Assembly: GCA_030537735.1 (NCBI GenBank)
Contig: JAUNVG010000021.1
Span: 1-33,252, forward strand
Reading direction: 5' to 3'
DNA: 33,252 bases
Origin: Actinomycetaceae bacterium
Lineage (GTDB): Bacteria > Actinomycetota > Actinomycetes > Actinomycetales > Actinomycetaceae
This document shows positions 22,639-31,169 of this stretch, piece by piece. The notes beneath the pieces are model-generated. The model was not told where the DNA came from, ran no database searches, and worked only from the letters and a program-made list of their open reading frames with translations. A program made the position numbers and the translations under genes. Position 1 is the first letter of the stretch; every line of letters begins with the position of its first letter.

Positions 22639-24951
22639 ATGATGGAAACGATGGACGCGAACGACAACTTCAACACCAAATCCGGCAGACGACCGCGCCG
22701 ACCCCGCACCGGCTCCAACCACGCCCCCCACACGGGCGCCAAGAAAGCTGCCAGCGCGGGCGAAAACCACGACTCCTTCGCGACCTCCGGTAACCGCCCT
22801 CACCGGGGCAGCGGGCACGTCGCCGACCAAGGTAGCCGGCAAAACCCTCGCGCCCGCACCGGCAACACTGCCGCGGGAGCAGGGAAAACCACGCGTCCAC
22901 CCGTGCACCGCAGTGAAAAGCAGCGTGAACTTGCCGCGAAACGTGAACAGCGTGAAGCTCGCCGCGCCAAGCGGCAAGAAGGACGCGCCGAACGCGAAGC
23001 AGCACGTGAAGAAAAACGCCAAAGAGATAGCTTGCGGCAAGCGCAACGGCTCCGAAGAGACACACTCGGGCAAACGCAAGCCAGTGAAACCCCGCCCAGC
23101 TCTACCCAGACTCACCAACACCCGCGCACGGAAACTGGCAGCTACCCGGAGTCGAGTACAAGTGGTCGCCGCGTCATCGTGGTGCCCCGGCCAACCGGGT
23201 GGTCGCGAGTAATACTGGTGGCTATCGGAGCCGCTGTTGTTAGCTGGCTAATCCCCGTTATCGCCGCCATCACGGCCTTCCTCTTCACCGCATCCAACAC
23301 TTGGATCCTCGAAGTCCCACTATCATCAGCGGTAGTAGTAGGCACCGACATCTGGGCACTATCAACACTGGCAGTAGTCGGTGAGCGCATCAGCCTAATA
23401 CCACTAGGGTTAACGTTCGTGAACCTACTGATCGCAGTAGCCACCTTGCGATCAACCCGCATCAAATCCCTGTTCACCACCTCGTTTTTCATTCCCATCT
23501 ACGTTGGCGTCGCGCTGCTAATCGCGGCGATAAACCACTCTCACGCATCCTTGCTCTCGCTCACAGCCGGAAGCCTAGTAACAGCGGTGGTAGCGTGGGG
23601 AGCTTGCCACTGGCAGACCTTGAGCACTAGCTTCACGCAGCTGCTGGCGCGAACCATAATTCCTGAAAAACACCGCGTTGGGCTCGGACAAAAAATCGGG
23701 TGGGGGAGTAAACGGCAGCCGGTTAAGGCAGATAGCAGTGGACAAGGGGCCACCGTCTCCGCAGGGGAAACCGACGCTAACGGCGGGGAAGTGGACACCG
23801 CCTCTAAGGAAGAAACCAACGCAAGAGGCAATGAGGAACTAGCCACGGCCTCGGCGGAGGACGAAGATGCGTACCTCCAAGTCGTGGAAGCGCAACACGA
23901 CCTTGCCCAAGCCATTCGAAGCGGTGGGCGAGACGGCGTGCGCATCCTCCTCGCCACCATGGGAATGAGCCTGCTGGCGCTAATCTGGGCGGCGTGGAAA
24001 AACTGGGAACGAGTCGAAGGCATACTGCATCTGATAAGTAGCTCCACGTCCGACACCATATTCGTGTGGATAGCGCAGCTTTTTTACCTACCAAACGCCG
24101 CCGCGTGGGTCGCGTCCTGGGCAGGTGGACCCGGATTCTACTTGGGGAACAACACCATCCACATACCTGCGCGCGCCCCAGCCGACCCCATCCCCGCAGT
24201 GCCACTGCTCGGAGCCGTACCCGACACCGCAGTGGGGAACTGGGTAGTTACTATCCCCCTAGTTATCGGACTCGTAACCGGGGTCATTATGGCGCGGCGA
24301 AGCCAAGAGGAAACCCTACGCGACCAGGCCTGGCACGCCGCCACCACCGCAGTGGTGCTGGCGGTGGGAACCGGAATGTGGATGTGGCTATCAACCGGGG
24401 CCTTAGGGGCGCAGAGACTAAGCGTACTGGGGCCGCGCTGGCAGCTGGCAACCACCTTGCTGTGGCTAGAAATAGGGGCCGTAGCTATCTTCATTTACCT
24501 GCTTAGCCACCCGCGCACCCAAGCGTGGTTACGGCGAGAATCAAGCAAAGCGAAAGGCAACGCGACTGACGTTAGAAAACGAGTTGCGGCGCGTAAAAGA
24601 GCGCGCTACCACGGTGAGGACGTTGAGGATGCTCCGGCTGAGGGAGTGCCCGCCGCAGTGGAGGCAGACAGCGTTATCGTGGGGGACTTCCAGCTTGATG
24701 GGGAAGGTGACGGCGCGGACGGGGACGGTCACGAGTTGGACGAGGTCGGTGGCGGCCTGGTAAGTGATGTCACGGACAGGTACGTAGAAACAATCGCGGC
24801 GGAAACGGCACAAACACCCGCGGGAGGAACCTTGCAGGCAACCGCGGGGGAAGATCCCGGAAGTGCTGGTAGTGAAAGCACGGGAGACGAACTCGCGGAC
24901 GTTGCAGAAGACGACCCCGCCGACACTGCCGGGGAAGACCCCAACAGGTGA
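22639..24951 (+). CDS. DUF6350-type multi-pass membrane protein
   Basis: This is a 770-residue protein. The N-terminal 130 residues are very basic, with an Arg/Glu/Ala helical stretch (such as REQREARRAKRQEGRAE) that may form a coiled coil. There follow about ten hydrophobic segments between residues about 190 and 635, interrupted by a polar acidic loop (about 360-410). The tail after about residue 635 is acidic and Gly/Ala-rich (GESTG/EDPADTAGEDP type). A long polytopic protein between sucD and purH matches the DUF6350 family of actinobacteria. Its molecular function is unknown. ATG 22639 is chosen as the start; ATG 22642 and 22651 are equally possible, and the ribosome-binding site (GGCAAGG) is weak. 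The ends are low-complexity, so only the middle is likely conserved. Confidence 0.78.
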   Translation: MMETMDANDNFNTKSGRRPRRPRTGSNHAPHTGAKKAASAGENHDSFATSGNRPHRGSGHVADQGSRQNPRARTGNTAAGAGKTTRPPVHRSEKQRELAAKREQREARRAKRQEGRAEREAAREEKRQRDSLRQAQRLRRDTLGQTQASETPPSSTQTHQHPRTETGSYPESSTSGRRVIVVPRPTGWSRVILVAIGAAVVSWLIPVIAAITAFLFTASNTWILEVPLSSAVVVGTDIWALSTLAVVGERISLIPLGLTFVNLLIAVATLRSTRIKSLFTTSFFIPIYVGVALLIAAINHSHASLLSLTAGSLVTAVVAWGACHWQTLSTSFTQLLARTIIPEKHRVGLGQKIGWGSKRQPVKADSSGQGATVSAGETDANGGEVDTASKEETNARGNEELATASAEDEDAYLQVVEAQHDLAQAIRSGGRDGVRILLATMGMSLLALIWAAWKNWERVEGILHLISSSTSDTIFVWIAQLFYLPNAAAWVASWAGGPGFYLGNNTIHIPARAPADPIPAVPLLGAVPDTAVGNWVVTIPLVIGLVTGVIMARRSQEETLRDQAWHAATTAVVLAVGTGMWMWLSTGALGAQRLSVLGPRWQLATTLLWLEIGAVAIFIYLLSHPRTQAWLRRESSKAKGNATDVRKRVAARKRARYHGEDVEDAPAEGVPAAVEADSVIVGDFQLDGEGDGADGDGHELDEVGGGLVSDVTDRYVETIAAETAQTPAGGTLQATAGEDPGSAGSESTGDELADVAEDDPADTAGEDPNR

Positions 24952-24998
24952 GACGAACACGCTCAACCCGTGACATCGTTAGGAACCCTAGCTAGTAT

Positions 24999-25082
24999 GG
25001 CAACTGGTCGTAACTGGCGAGGGTGGACCACCACCGGGGAGCGACCGGCAAAAGCCTAACGGCGCCGCCCGCCTGGGTGTCG
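24999..25082 (+). promoter_or_regulatory. ZTP (pfl) riboswitch upstream of purH
   Basis: The leader has the hallmarks of the ZMP/ZTP-sensing pfl motif. AACTGGCG (25012-25019) comes first, then GGGTGGACCACCACCGGGGAG with the GTGGA/CCAC hairpin (about 25021-25041). A variable linker follows, then GCCGCCCGCCTGGG (about 25063-25076), which makes the pseudoknot and ligand pocket. Distance and position (about 30 bases before the purH Shine-Dalgarno) are as expected. ZMP is the substrate of the PurH transformylase reaction, so the switch turns purH on when one-carbon folate is short and ZMP/ZTP builds up. Confidence 0.9.
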
Positions 25083-25113
25083 AGGCTTCCGCAACCAACA
25101 CGAGGAGCCCACA

Positions 25114-26823
25114 ATGTCCACACCCACCGGCCAAATCCCCTCCCTAGAAGACACCACCCCCACCAACTTGCGCCCCCTCAAACGCGCACTCATATCCGTC
25201 TACGACAAAACCGGCATCACCGAACTCGCCAGCACCCTCCACGGCGCAGGCATTGAGATCGTCTCCACCGGATCCACCGCCGCCACCATTGAAAACAGCG
25301 GCACCCCCATAACCGCGGTAGAAGAACTAACCGGCTTCCCCGAATGTCTCGGCGGAAGGGTTAAAACCCTCCACCCCCGCATCCACGCAGGGATCCTCGC
25401 CGACCGCACCCGGATCGAACACGTACGCGAACTAGCTGACCTTGGAATCGCCGGATTCGACCTCGTAGTGTGCAACCTCTACCCCTTCGCCGCCACCGTC
25501 GCCAGCGGTGCCGACTACAACCAGTGCATCGAACAAATCGACATCGGTGGGCCCACCATGGTGCGTGCCGCAGCTAAGAACCACGCCACCGTCGCCATCG
25601 TCACCAACCCCGCGGACTACCCGAAAGTCAACAGCGCCATCGAAAACGGTGGGTTCACCGCCGACCAGCGCCGCGCCCTCGCTGCCGCCGCTTTCGCCCA
25701 CACCGCCAGCTACGACGCTGCCGTCGCCACCTGGTTCACTACCCAAACCCAAACCGACACTCGAACCCCAAGTTTCCTTGCCGGCAGCTGGGAACAAACC
25801 GCGCAACTACGGTACGGAGAAAACCCCCACCAAGGCGCAGCCGTGTACCAAACCAACGGCACCGGACTCGCCAGGCAAACGCCAGCCACCGGGATCGCCA
25901 CCGCCAAACAGCTGCACGGCAAACCCATGAGCTACAACAACTACACCGACGGTGACGCCGCCCTGCGCGCCGCCTACGACCACGACGACCCTTGCGTTGC
26001 CATTATCAAACACGCCAACCCCTGCGGCATCGCCATCGGCGAGGACGTTGCCCAAGCACACCGCCACGCACACGCCTGCGACCCGGTGTCCGCATTCGGC
26101 GGAGTTATCGCCGTGAACCGGCCCGTAAGCGTTGAACTCGCCCAGCAAATCGCCCCTATTTTCACCGAGGTTGTGCTGGCACCCGCATACGAACCGGGCG
26201 CCCTAGAAGTGTTGCAAAGTAAAAAGAACCTGCGTGTGCTGGAAGTGGAGCCGCCGGTAGAAGGTGGCGTTGAGTTCAAACAAATTAGCGGCGGAATCGT
26301 ACTGCAAACTCGTGACAGTATCGACGCTGACGGGGATGCCACCCAAAAGTGGGAACTAGTCAGTGGAGAGGTCGCCGACCCGCAGACACTGCGCGACCTT
26401 GAGTTCGCGTGGCGCAGCGTGCGAGCAGTGCGCTCCAACGCGATCCTACTGGCTAAAGACGGAGCCTCAATCGGCGTGGGCATGGGACAGGTAAACCGGG
26501 TAGATTCCTGCCGCCTCGCCATTGAACGCGCCAACACCCTGGGAGGGCGCAGCACCGGGGACGCTGCCGCCAACCAAGAAACCACCACCGCCGGAGGGGC
26601 GCGCAACACCACCAGTGAAAACCCACCCAGAAGAAGCGAAGGCGCAGTAGCTGCCTCCGACGCGTTCTTCCCCTTCGCTGACGGAGTGCAACTACTAATC
26701 GATGCTGGCGTCAAAGCTGTCGTGCAGCCGGGAGGATCCATTCGCGATGAGGAAGTAATCGCCGCCGCCCAAGCCGCCGGGATCACCATGTACTTCACCG
26801 GGACGCGGCACTTCTCCCACTGA
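25114..26823 (+). CDS. purH: Bifunctional AICAR transformylase / IMP cyclohydrolase
   Basis: This is a 569-residue enzyme for the last two steps of IMP synthesis. The N-terminal IMP cyclohydrolase shows [27 protein letters not shown] and [16 protein letters not shown]. The transformylase shows [45 protein letters not shown] and [13 protein letters not shown], and ends in [11 protein letters not shown]. The start is ATG 25114 with GGAG eight bases upstream. A polar insert of about 30 residues (about 477-509: [18 protein letters not shown] and onward) lies between the [12 protein letters not shown] helix and [15 protein letters not shown], where other PurH proteins have only a few residues. It is controlled by the ZTP riboswitch. 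The usual actinobacterial neighbour purN is absent. The gene's final bases are tandemly repeated downstream. Confidence 0.97.
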   Translation: MSTPTGQIPSLEDTTPTNLRPLKRALISVYDKTGITELASTLHGAGIEIVSTGSTAATIENSGTPITAVEELTGFPECLGGRVKTLHPRIHAGILADRTRIEHVRELADLGIAGFDLVVCNLYPFAATVASGADYNQCIEQIDIGGPTMVRAAAKNHATVAIVTNPADYPKVNSAIENGGFTADQRRALAAAAFAHTASYDAAVATWFTTQTQTDTRTPSFLAGSWEQTAQLRYGENPHQGAAVYQTNGTGLARQTPATGIATAKQLHGKPMSYNNYTDGDAALRAAYDHDDPCVAIIKHANPCGIAIGEDVAQAHRHAHACDPVSAFGGVIAVNRPVSVELAQQIAPIFTEVVLAPAYEPGALEVLQSKKNLRVLEVEPPVEGGVEFKQISGGIVLQTRDSIDADGDATQKWELVSGEVADPQTLRDLEFAWRSVRAVRSNAILLAKDGASIGVGMGQVNRVDSCRLAIERANTLGGRSTGDAAANQETTTAGGARNTTSENPPRRSEGAVAASDAFFPFADGVQLLIDAGVKAVVQPGGSIRDEEVIAAAQAAGITMYFTGTRHFSH

Positions 26824-26936
26824 CGTCACTGGAAGGGGTAGGGGAGCCGGCGGGGCAGACGCGGCACTTTTCCCACTGACGGCACTGGAAGGGGTAGGGG
26901 AGCCGACGGGGCAGACGCGGCACTTGCCCCACTTGG
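26802..26936 (+). repeat. 56-bp tandem repeat containing the 3' end of purH
   Basis: Unit 1 (26802-26857) includes the last codons and TGA stop of purH. Unit 2 (26858-26913) differs at only three of 56 bases, and a third partial unit covers 26914-26936. The period is not a multiple of three. The gap 26824-27087 otherwise contains only the promoter of the next gene. Confidence 0.93.
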
Positions 26937-27075
26937 CTTAGCCTGTGGGGCAGGCGCCGCAGGAGGGGAATGCGAGCCGGCGGGAATGGCGTCGCCCCAA
27001 AGGCGAAAACAAACCACCCCCACCCCTAAGGCAACGCGGAACGGGACAGAAAACCAAACCCACACACAAGTGGAC

Positions 27076-27081
27076 TACAAT
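27076..27081 (+). promoter_or_regulatory. -10 box of a leaderless promoter (DUF3017 gene)
   Basis: TACAAT, a 5/6 match to TATAAT, ends six bases before GTG 27088. No Shine-Dalgarno is present, so the mRNA probably begins at the start codon. No convincing -35 was found. Confidence 0.5.
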
Positions 27082-27087
27082 TAAAAC

Positions 27088-27360
27088 GTGACTAAACGCA
27101 GGATCCTGATCACCACCACGGTTGTCGCCATAAGCAGCGCCGTCACCGTGGTGGCACTCACCGCCGTCGCCGGATACCTGCAACTGTCCCTCTGGGTGCT
27201 CGTGGCCGTCCTCATCACCGCCGCAATAATGAGAGTAATCGGAAGCACCCACGACGCCTTCGCGGCGCGCTCCGTCACCTTCGACGTCACGTTCATACTC
27301 TTCCTAGTGCTAGGGCTAATACTCCTAATCCCCAGCGCTAACCTGCCTTCACCAGTGTGA
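27088..27360 (+). CDS. DUF3017-type small membrane protein
   Basis: This is a 90-residue protein with a basic N-terminus (MTKRR) and three hydrophobic segments: about 7-28, 32-48 and, after a short polar loop with DAFAARSVTFDV, 65-82. The size, topology and location just after purH fit the actinobacterial DUF3017 family, of unknown function. The start is GTG 27088, probably leaderless. Nine bases separate its stop from the methyltransferase start, so the two are likely co-transcribed. Assignment to DUF3017 rests on context and general shape rather than on a motif I could verify. Confidence 0.75.
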   Translation: MTKRRILITTTVVAISSAVTVVALTAVAGYLQLSLWVLVAVLITAAIMRVIGSTHDAFAARSVTFDVTFILFLVLGLILLIPSANLPSPV

Positions 27361-27369
27361 GTGATGTAA

Positions 27370-28425
27370 GTGTTCAAATACCTCGGGTCAAAACGCGTGC
27401 TAGTGCCCGTACTTGAAAAACTCGCCAAAGGTAGCGAAGCGAAAACCGCCGTTGACCTGTTCACCGGGACCACTCGCGTGGCACAAGCGTTTAAAAAACA
27501 AGGGATACACACCACCGCAGCTGACATTGCCAGCTACTCACACGTCCTCGCCCAAACCTACATCGCCACCGACGCTAAGCAAATCGACGGCGACGAACTG
27601 CAGCAGGTTATCGAGCGGCTCAACGCCCTGCCTGGATACGACGGATACATCACCCGCACGTACTGTGAAAACGCCAGGTTCTTCCAGCCGCACAACGGCC
27701 GGCGCATAGACGCCATACGCGACACCATTGAAGCCGACTACGCCCACAGCCCGCTGCGCCCCCTGCTGCTTACCTCGCTGCTGGAAGCTGCCGACCGGGT
27801 AGACTCCACCACCGGAGTGCAGATGGCGTACCTTAAAAAATGGGCGCCGCGATCGTATCGAAATATGGAGCTGCGAGTACCCGAACTTATCCCCGGGCCC
27901 GGCAAAGCCATACACGCAGACGCCACAAAACTGGTGCGCGAACTACCCGCAACCGACCTGCTATACCTTGACCCGCCCTACAACCAGCACCGGTACTACA
28001 CCAACTACCACATCTGGGAAACCCTGGTGCGCTGGGACGCCCCGCAAACCTACGGGGTCGCGCAAAAGCGCCTGGATGCGCGCGAAGAACACACCAAATC
28101 CATATTCAACTCAAAACCCCGTATGAAAGCCGCGTTCTTCCAACTACTACAAGACGCCAACGCGCAGATAGTGGTGGTTTCATACAACAACGAAGCCTGG
28201 ATCACGGCCGAAGAAATGACGCGAGAACTCTACGAAAACGGGCACGAGGACGTGCGCCTACTAGAGTTCGACCACGCCCGATACGTGGGGGCGCGCATTG
28301 GGATCTACAACCCGGAAGGGAAGAAAACCGGGAAAATCTCCCACACCCGCAACAAAGAATGGATCTTCGTGGCCGGCCCCAAAGACCGAGTGGAAGCCGC
28401 CAGCGCCGCCGTGGAAGGTGAATGA
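27370..28425 (+). CDS. D12-class N6-adenine DNA methyltransferase, solitary
   Basis: This is a 351-residue Dam-like methylase. The N-terminal FKYLGSKRVLVPVLEKL (motif X) and VDLFTGTTRVAQAFKKQG (SAM-binding motif I, about 27-44) come first, and LLYLDPPYNQHRYYTNYHIW (motif IV, DPPY, about 197-216) follows. This order, X-I-target domain-IV, is that of the alpha/D12 group. The last 90 residues include VVVSYNNEAWIT (about motif VI) and an EWIFVAGPK ending. No restriction endonuclease or specificity gene is next to it, so it looks like an orphan methylase for regulation or repair marking, or a remnant of a modification system. The start is GTG 27370, close behind the DUF3017 stop; the Shine-Dalgarno is weak, suggesting coupled translation. 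The recognition sequence cannot be read from the protein. Confidence 0.92.
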   Translation: MFKYLGSKRVLVPVLEKLAKGSEAKTAVDLFTGTTRVAQAFKKQGIHTTAADIASYSHVLAQTYIATDAKQIDGDELQQVIERLNALPGYDGYITRTYCENARFFQPHNGRRIDAIRDTIEADYAHSPLRPLLLTSLLEAADRVDSTTGVQMAYLKKWAPRSYRNMELRVPELIPGPGKAIHADATKLVRELPATDLLYLDPPYNQHRYYTNYHIWETLVRWDAPQTYGVAQKRLDAREEHTKSIFNSKPRMKAAFFQLLQDANAQIVVVSYNNEAWITAEEMTRELYENGHEDVRLLEFDHARYVGARIGIYNPEGKKTGKISHTRNKEWIFVAGPKDRVEAASAAVEGE

Positions 28426-28775
28426 AAAACCCGCCGCGGCGCGCGCGGGTAGGGTGCGGCTTGGGAGCAGGTAGCGAATGAGTAGGGAAGGACGCTGTCA
28501 GCATCCGCTGCAACTTGGAATGGCACGCGCGCGGGCCGAGACTGCCGCGGGAACAGCCGGTGAACAAGCAGGGGAGGGACGCCCCGATTTAGCGCAAACC
28601 GCCCTCGCCAACCGAAGTCGCGTGCCCAGCGAAGTCGCGCGCCGAAATGAAGGGCCGCGCCAAAGCGGCAAACAATGCAGCCGTGGCAAACCAGAAATAG
28701 GTCTAGGGACACAACAGAGACACCGGCGAAAATGAGATAATAGCCAAGAACCAAAGTTCCCAAACGGAGGCAACC
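28426..28775 (+). other. Non-coding gap with terminator-like stem and pfk promoter
   Basis: No convincing gene lies in these 350 bases. ACCCGC (28429-28434) and GCGGGT (28445-28450) form a GC-rich stem four bases after the methylase stop and probably end that transcript. An 85-codon open frame at 28478-28735 is Arg/Gln/Gly-rich, lacks a ribosome-binding site and is judged spurious. The final 45 bases are the pfk leader. Confidence 0.5.
28733..28741 (+). promoter_or_regulatory. Extended -10 of the pfk promoter
   Basis: TGAGATAAT has both the TGn extension and a 5/6 -10 match (GATAAT, 28736-28741). The pfk ATG is 34 bases further, preceded by GGAGG at 28766-28770. No clear -35 is present, as is allowed for extended -10 promoters. 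Confidence 0.5.
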
Positions 28776-31067
28776 ATGGCACAAATAAAAGCGGACGAAC
28801 CCATCCAACGCATTGGCGTACTAACCTCCGGAGGCGACGCCCAAGGGATGAACGCAGCTGTCCGTGCAGTAGTGCGCACCAGCCTCGAAATGGGAGCGCA
28901 ACCCTACGCCATACTCGAAGGCTGGCAAGGCGCCGTCGATGGTGGTGACCGTATTAAAAAGATGGGATGGTCAGACGTATCGGCCATACTTAACGAAGGT
29001 GGAACCGTCATTGGAACCGCGCGGTGCGACGCCTTCAGAGACAAAGAAGGACGAATCACCGCCTGCCGCAACCTCCTGCAACACGGCATCGACCGGCTGG
29101 TAGTAATCGGCGGAGACGGATCACTGACCGGGACCAATGAGTTTAAAAACGAGTGGCCCGAACTCGTCCAGATCCTGGCAGAACGCGGAGAAATCAGTCA
29201 AGAAACCGCCGACGCCCACCCGCTACTAATGATCGTAGGGCTCGTAGGGTCGATCGACAACGACCTCGTCGGAACCGACATGACCATCGGCGCGGACTCT
29301 GCCCTCAACCGGATCGTAGACGCCATTGACGACATCTCCTCCACCGCCGCCTCCCACCAACGCACCTTCGTCATCGAAGTAATGGGACGCCACTGCGGAT
29401 ACCTACCACTTATGAGCGCCGTCGCCGGCGGCGCAGACTACGTCTTCACCCCCGAAAACCCGCCGCGCGTCGGGTGGCAAGACGACATGGCGCAAAAGCT
29501 ACGCATGGGACGCGACGCCGGAAGGCGCGACTCCATCGTGATCGTCGCCGAAGGAGCTGCCGACGCCGCCGGAAACCGCATCACCAGCAGCGACGTAGCC
29601 GACGCCATCAAAGACAAACTCGGCGTCACCCCGCGCATTACTATCCTCGGACACGTACAACGAGGTGGCACGCCCTCCGCCTACGACCGTTGGATGTCCA
29701 CCCTGCTCGGGTACGGAGCCGCCCAAGAAATCCTCACCGGCGACCCCACCGCCCCCGCCAACATCATCGGAGTACGCCACAACCGCCTCACCCGCATCCC
29801 CCTAGTGGAAGCCGTCGCCACCACCCGCGGCGTGGCCGACCTCATCGCCAAACAAGACTTCGAAGCCGCCATGAAATCACGTGGCAACAGCTTCCAAGGC
29901 ATGATGCGAATCAACCAAATCCTGTCCGAACCACCCCAAGCCACCGCCGGACACGTCAGTGAAAACGCCAAACGAGTCGCCATCATCCACGCCGGTGGGC
30001 TCGCCCCCGGAATGAACACCGCCGCCCGCGCCGCCGTGCGCATCGGACTGGACGCCGGCCTGCAAATGCTCGGCGTACAAGGATCCTTCCAAGGACTAAT
30101 CGACTCCAACGTGCGAGAACTCACCTGGGCAGACGTCGAAGGCTGGGCCTTCAAAGGTGGCGCTGAACTGGGAACCCGCCGCCCCATACCACCAGTAGAA
30201 GAGTTCTACGCCATGGGGCGCTCCATTGAAAACAACCGCATCGACGCCCTGCTGGTAATCGGCGGACTAAACGCCTACCTCACCATCCACAACATGGTGA
30301 AAGAACGCGACCGCTACCCCGCCTTCAACATCCCCATGATGCTGGTGCCCGCCACCATCGACAACAACCTACCCGGATCCGAACTATCCATCGGTGCCGA
30401 CACCGCCCTCAACAACGCAGTATGGGCATTAGACCGCATCAAAGAATCCGCTGCCGCCTCCAAACGCTGCTTCGTAGCAGACGCCATGGGACGCGAATGC
30501 GGCTACCTCGCATTCATGGCGGGACTGGCAGCCGGAGCCGAAAAAGTCTACCTCAACGAAATCCCCATGGACCTGGCGTCAATCGCTAAAGACGCCACCT
30601 ACCTGCAAGAAAGCTTCGCTGCCGGGCGACGACTATTCCTCGTCGTACGTAACGAACAAGCCCACCCCACCTACAACCGCGAATTCCTCGCCCGCGTATT
30701 CGAATCCGAAGGCCACCAGATGTACGACGTGCGCCACTCCGCCCTTGGACACCTACAACAAGGAGGATCACCCTCACCCTTCGACCGGCTCCTGGCCACC
30801 CGATTGGTGTACGAAGCGATAATGGAACTATCCGAAATCCTCAAACAAGGTGGGCGCAACGCCCTCTACATCGGCATGGCCGGAGCCAAAGTCACCACCA
30901 AATCCGTTGAACACATGATGGACGAACTCGACCTCGAACACCGCAGGCCCTACCAACAATGGTGGCTATCGCTGTTCCCCGTCATCCCCGTCGTATCAAT
31001 GCCGCAAGGAGACGTCACCCCCACACCCATCCCCATTTCCGACCCCGAATCTGTCACCAAGTTCTAA
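28776..31067 (+). CDS. pfkA: Eukaryote-like double-domain ATP-dependent 6-phosphofructokinase
   Basis: This is a 763-residue protein made of two PFK domains in tandem, more than twice the 320-340 residues of ordinary bacterial PFK. It phosphorylates fructose 6-phosphate in glycolysis. The N-half (1-385) has all active residues: IGVLTSGGDAQGMNAAVRAV, IGGDGSLTG (112-119), GSIDNDLVGTDMTIGADSAL with base D161, EVMGRHCGYL and GHVQRGGTPSAYDR. These phrases are strikingly like animal and fungal PFK. The C-half keeps the fold (HAGGLAPGMNTAARAAVR, DAMGRECGYLAFMAGLAAGA), but GGDGS is GGLNAY (about 496) and TIDND is TIDNN (527-531), so Mg-ATP ligands are lost. It is probably an allosteric or effector-binding half, as in eukaryotes. 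Glucose-6-phosphate isomerase follows. Confidence 0.95.
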   Translation: MAQIKADEPIQRIGVLTSGGDAQGMNAAVRAVVRTSLEMGAQPYAILEGWQGAVDGGDRIKKMGWSDVSAILNEGGTVIGTARCDAFRDKEGRITACRNLLQHGIDRLVVIGGDGSLTGTNEFKNEWPELVQILAERGEISQETADAHPLLMIVGLVGSIDNDLVGTDMTIGADSALNRIVDAIDDISSTAASHQRTFVIEVMGRHCGYLPLMSAVAGGADYVFTPENPPRVGWQDDMAQKLRMGRDAGRRDSIVIVAEGAADAAGNRITSSDVADAIKDKLGVTPRITILGHVQRGGTPSAYDRWMSTLLGYGAAQEILTGDPTAPANIIGVRHNRLTRIPLVEAVATTRGVADLIAKQDFEAAMKSRGNSFQGMMRINQILSEPPQATAGHVSENAKRVAIIHAGGLAPGMNTAARAAVRIGLDAGLQMLGVQGSFQGLIDSNVRELTWADVEGWAFKGGAELGTRRPIPPVEEFYAMGRSIENNRIDALLVIGGLNAYLTIHNMVKERDRYPAFNIPMMLVPATIDNNLPGSELSIGADTALNNAVWALDRIKESAAASKRCFVADAMGRECGYLAFMAGLAAGAEKVYLNEIPMDLASIAKDATYLQESFAAGRRLFLVVRNEQAHPTYNREFLARVFESEGHQMYDVRHSALGHLQQGGSPSPFDRLLATRLVYEAIMELSEILKQGGRNALYIGMAGAKVTTKSVEHMMDELDLEHRRPYQQWWLSLFPVIPVVSMPQGDVTPTPIPISDPESVTKF

Positions 31068-31169
31068 GAACCACACCACGCAGGCGCCCGGCAGCGGGCG
31101 GCGTGAACACGAGTAACTTAGTAAGAAAACAAGTCACAGCGAACAAGTCACGAAAGAGGACTACGACAA

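Noticed and set aside
21931..23121. 396-codon minus-strand frame spanning sucD and the DUF6350 gene
   Set aside because: It overlaps two genes on the other strand and a terminator; the composition is Arg/Gly/Ser/Pro noise.
28478..28735. 85-codon plus-strand frame before pfk
   Set aside because: Arg/Gln-rich, without a Shine-Dalgarno, and runs into the pfk promoter; treated as non-coding.
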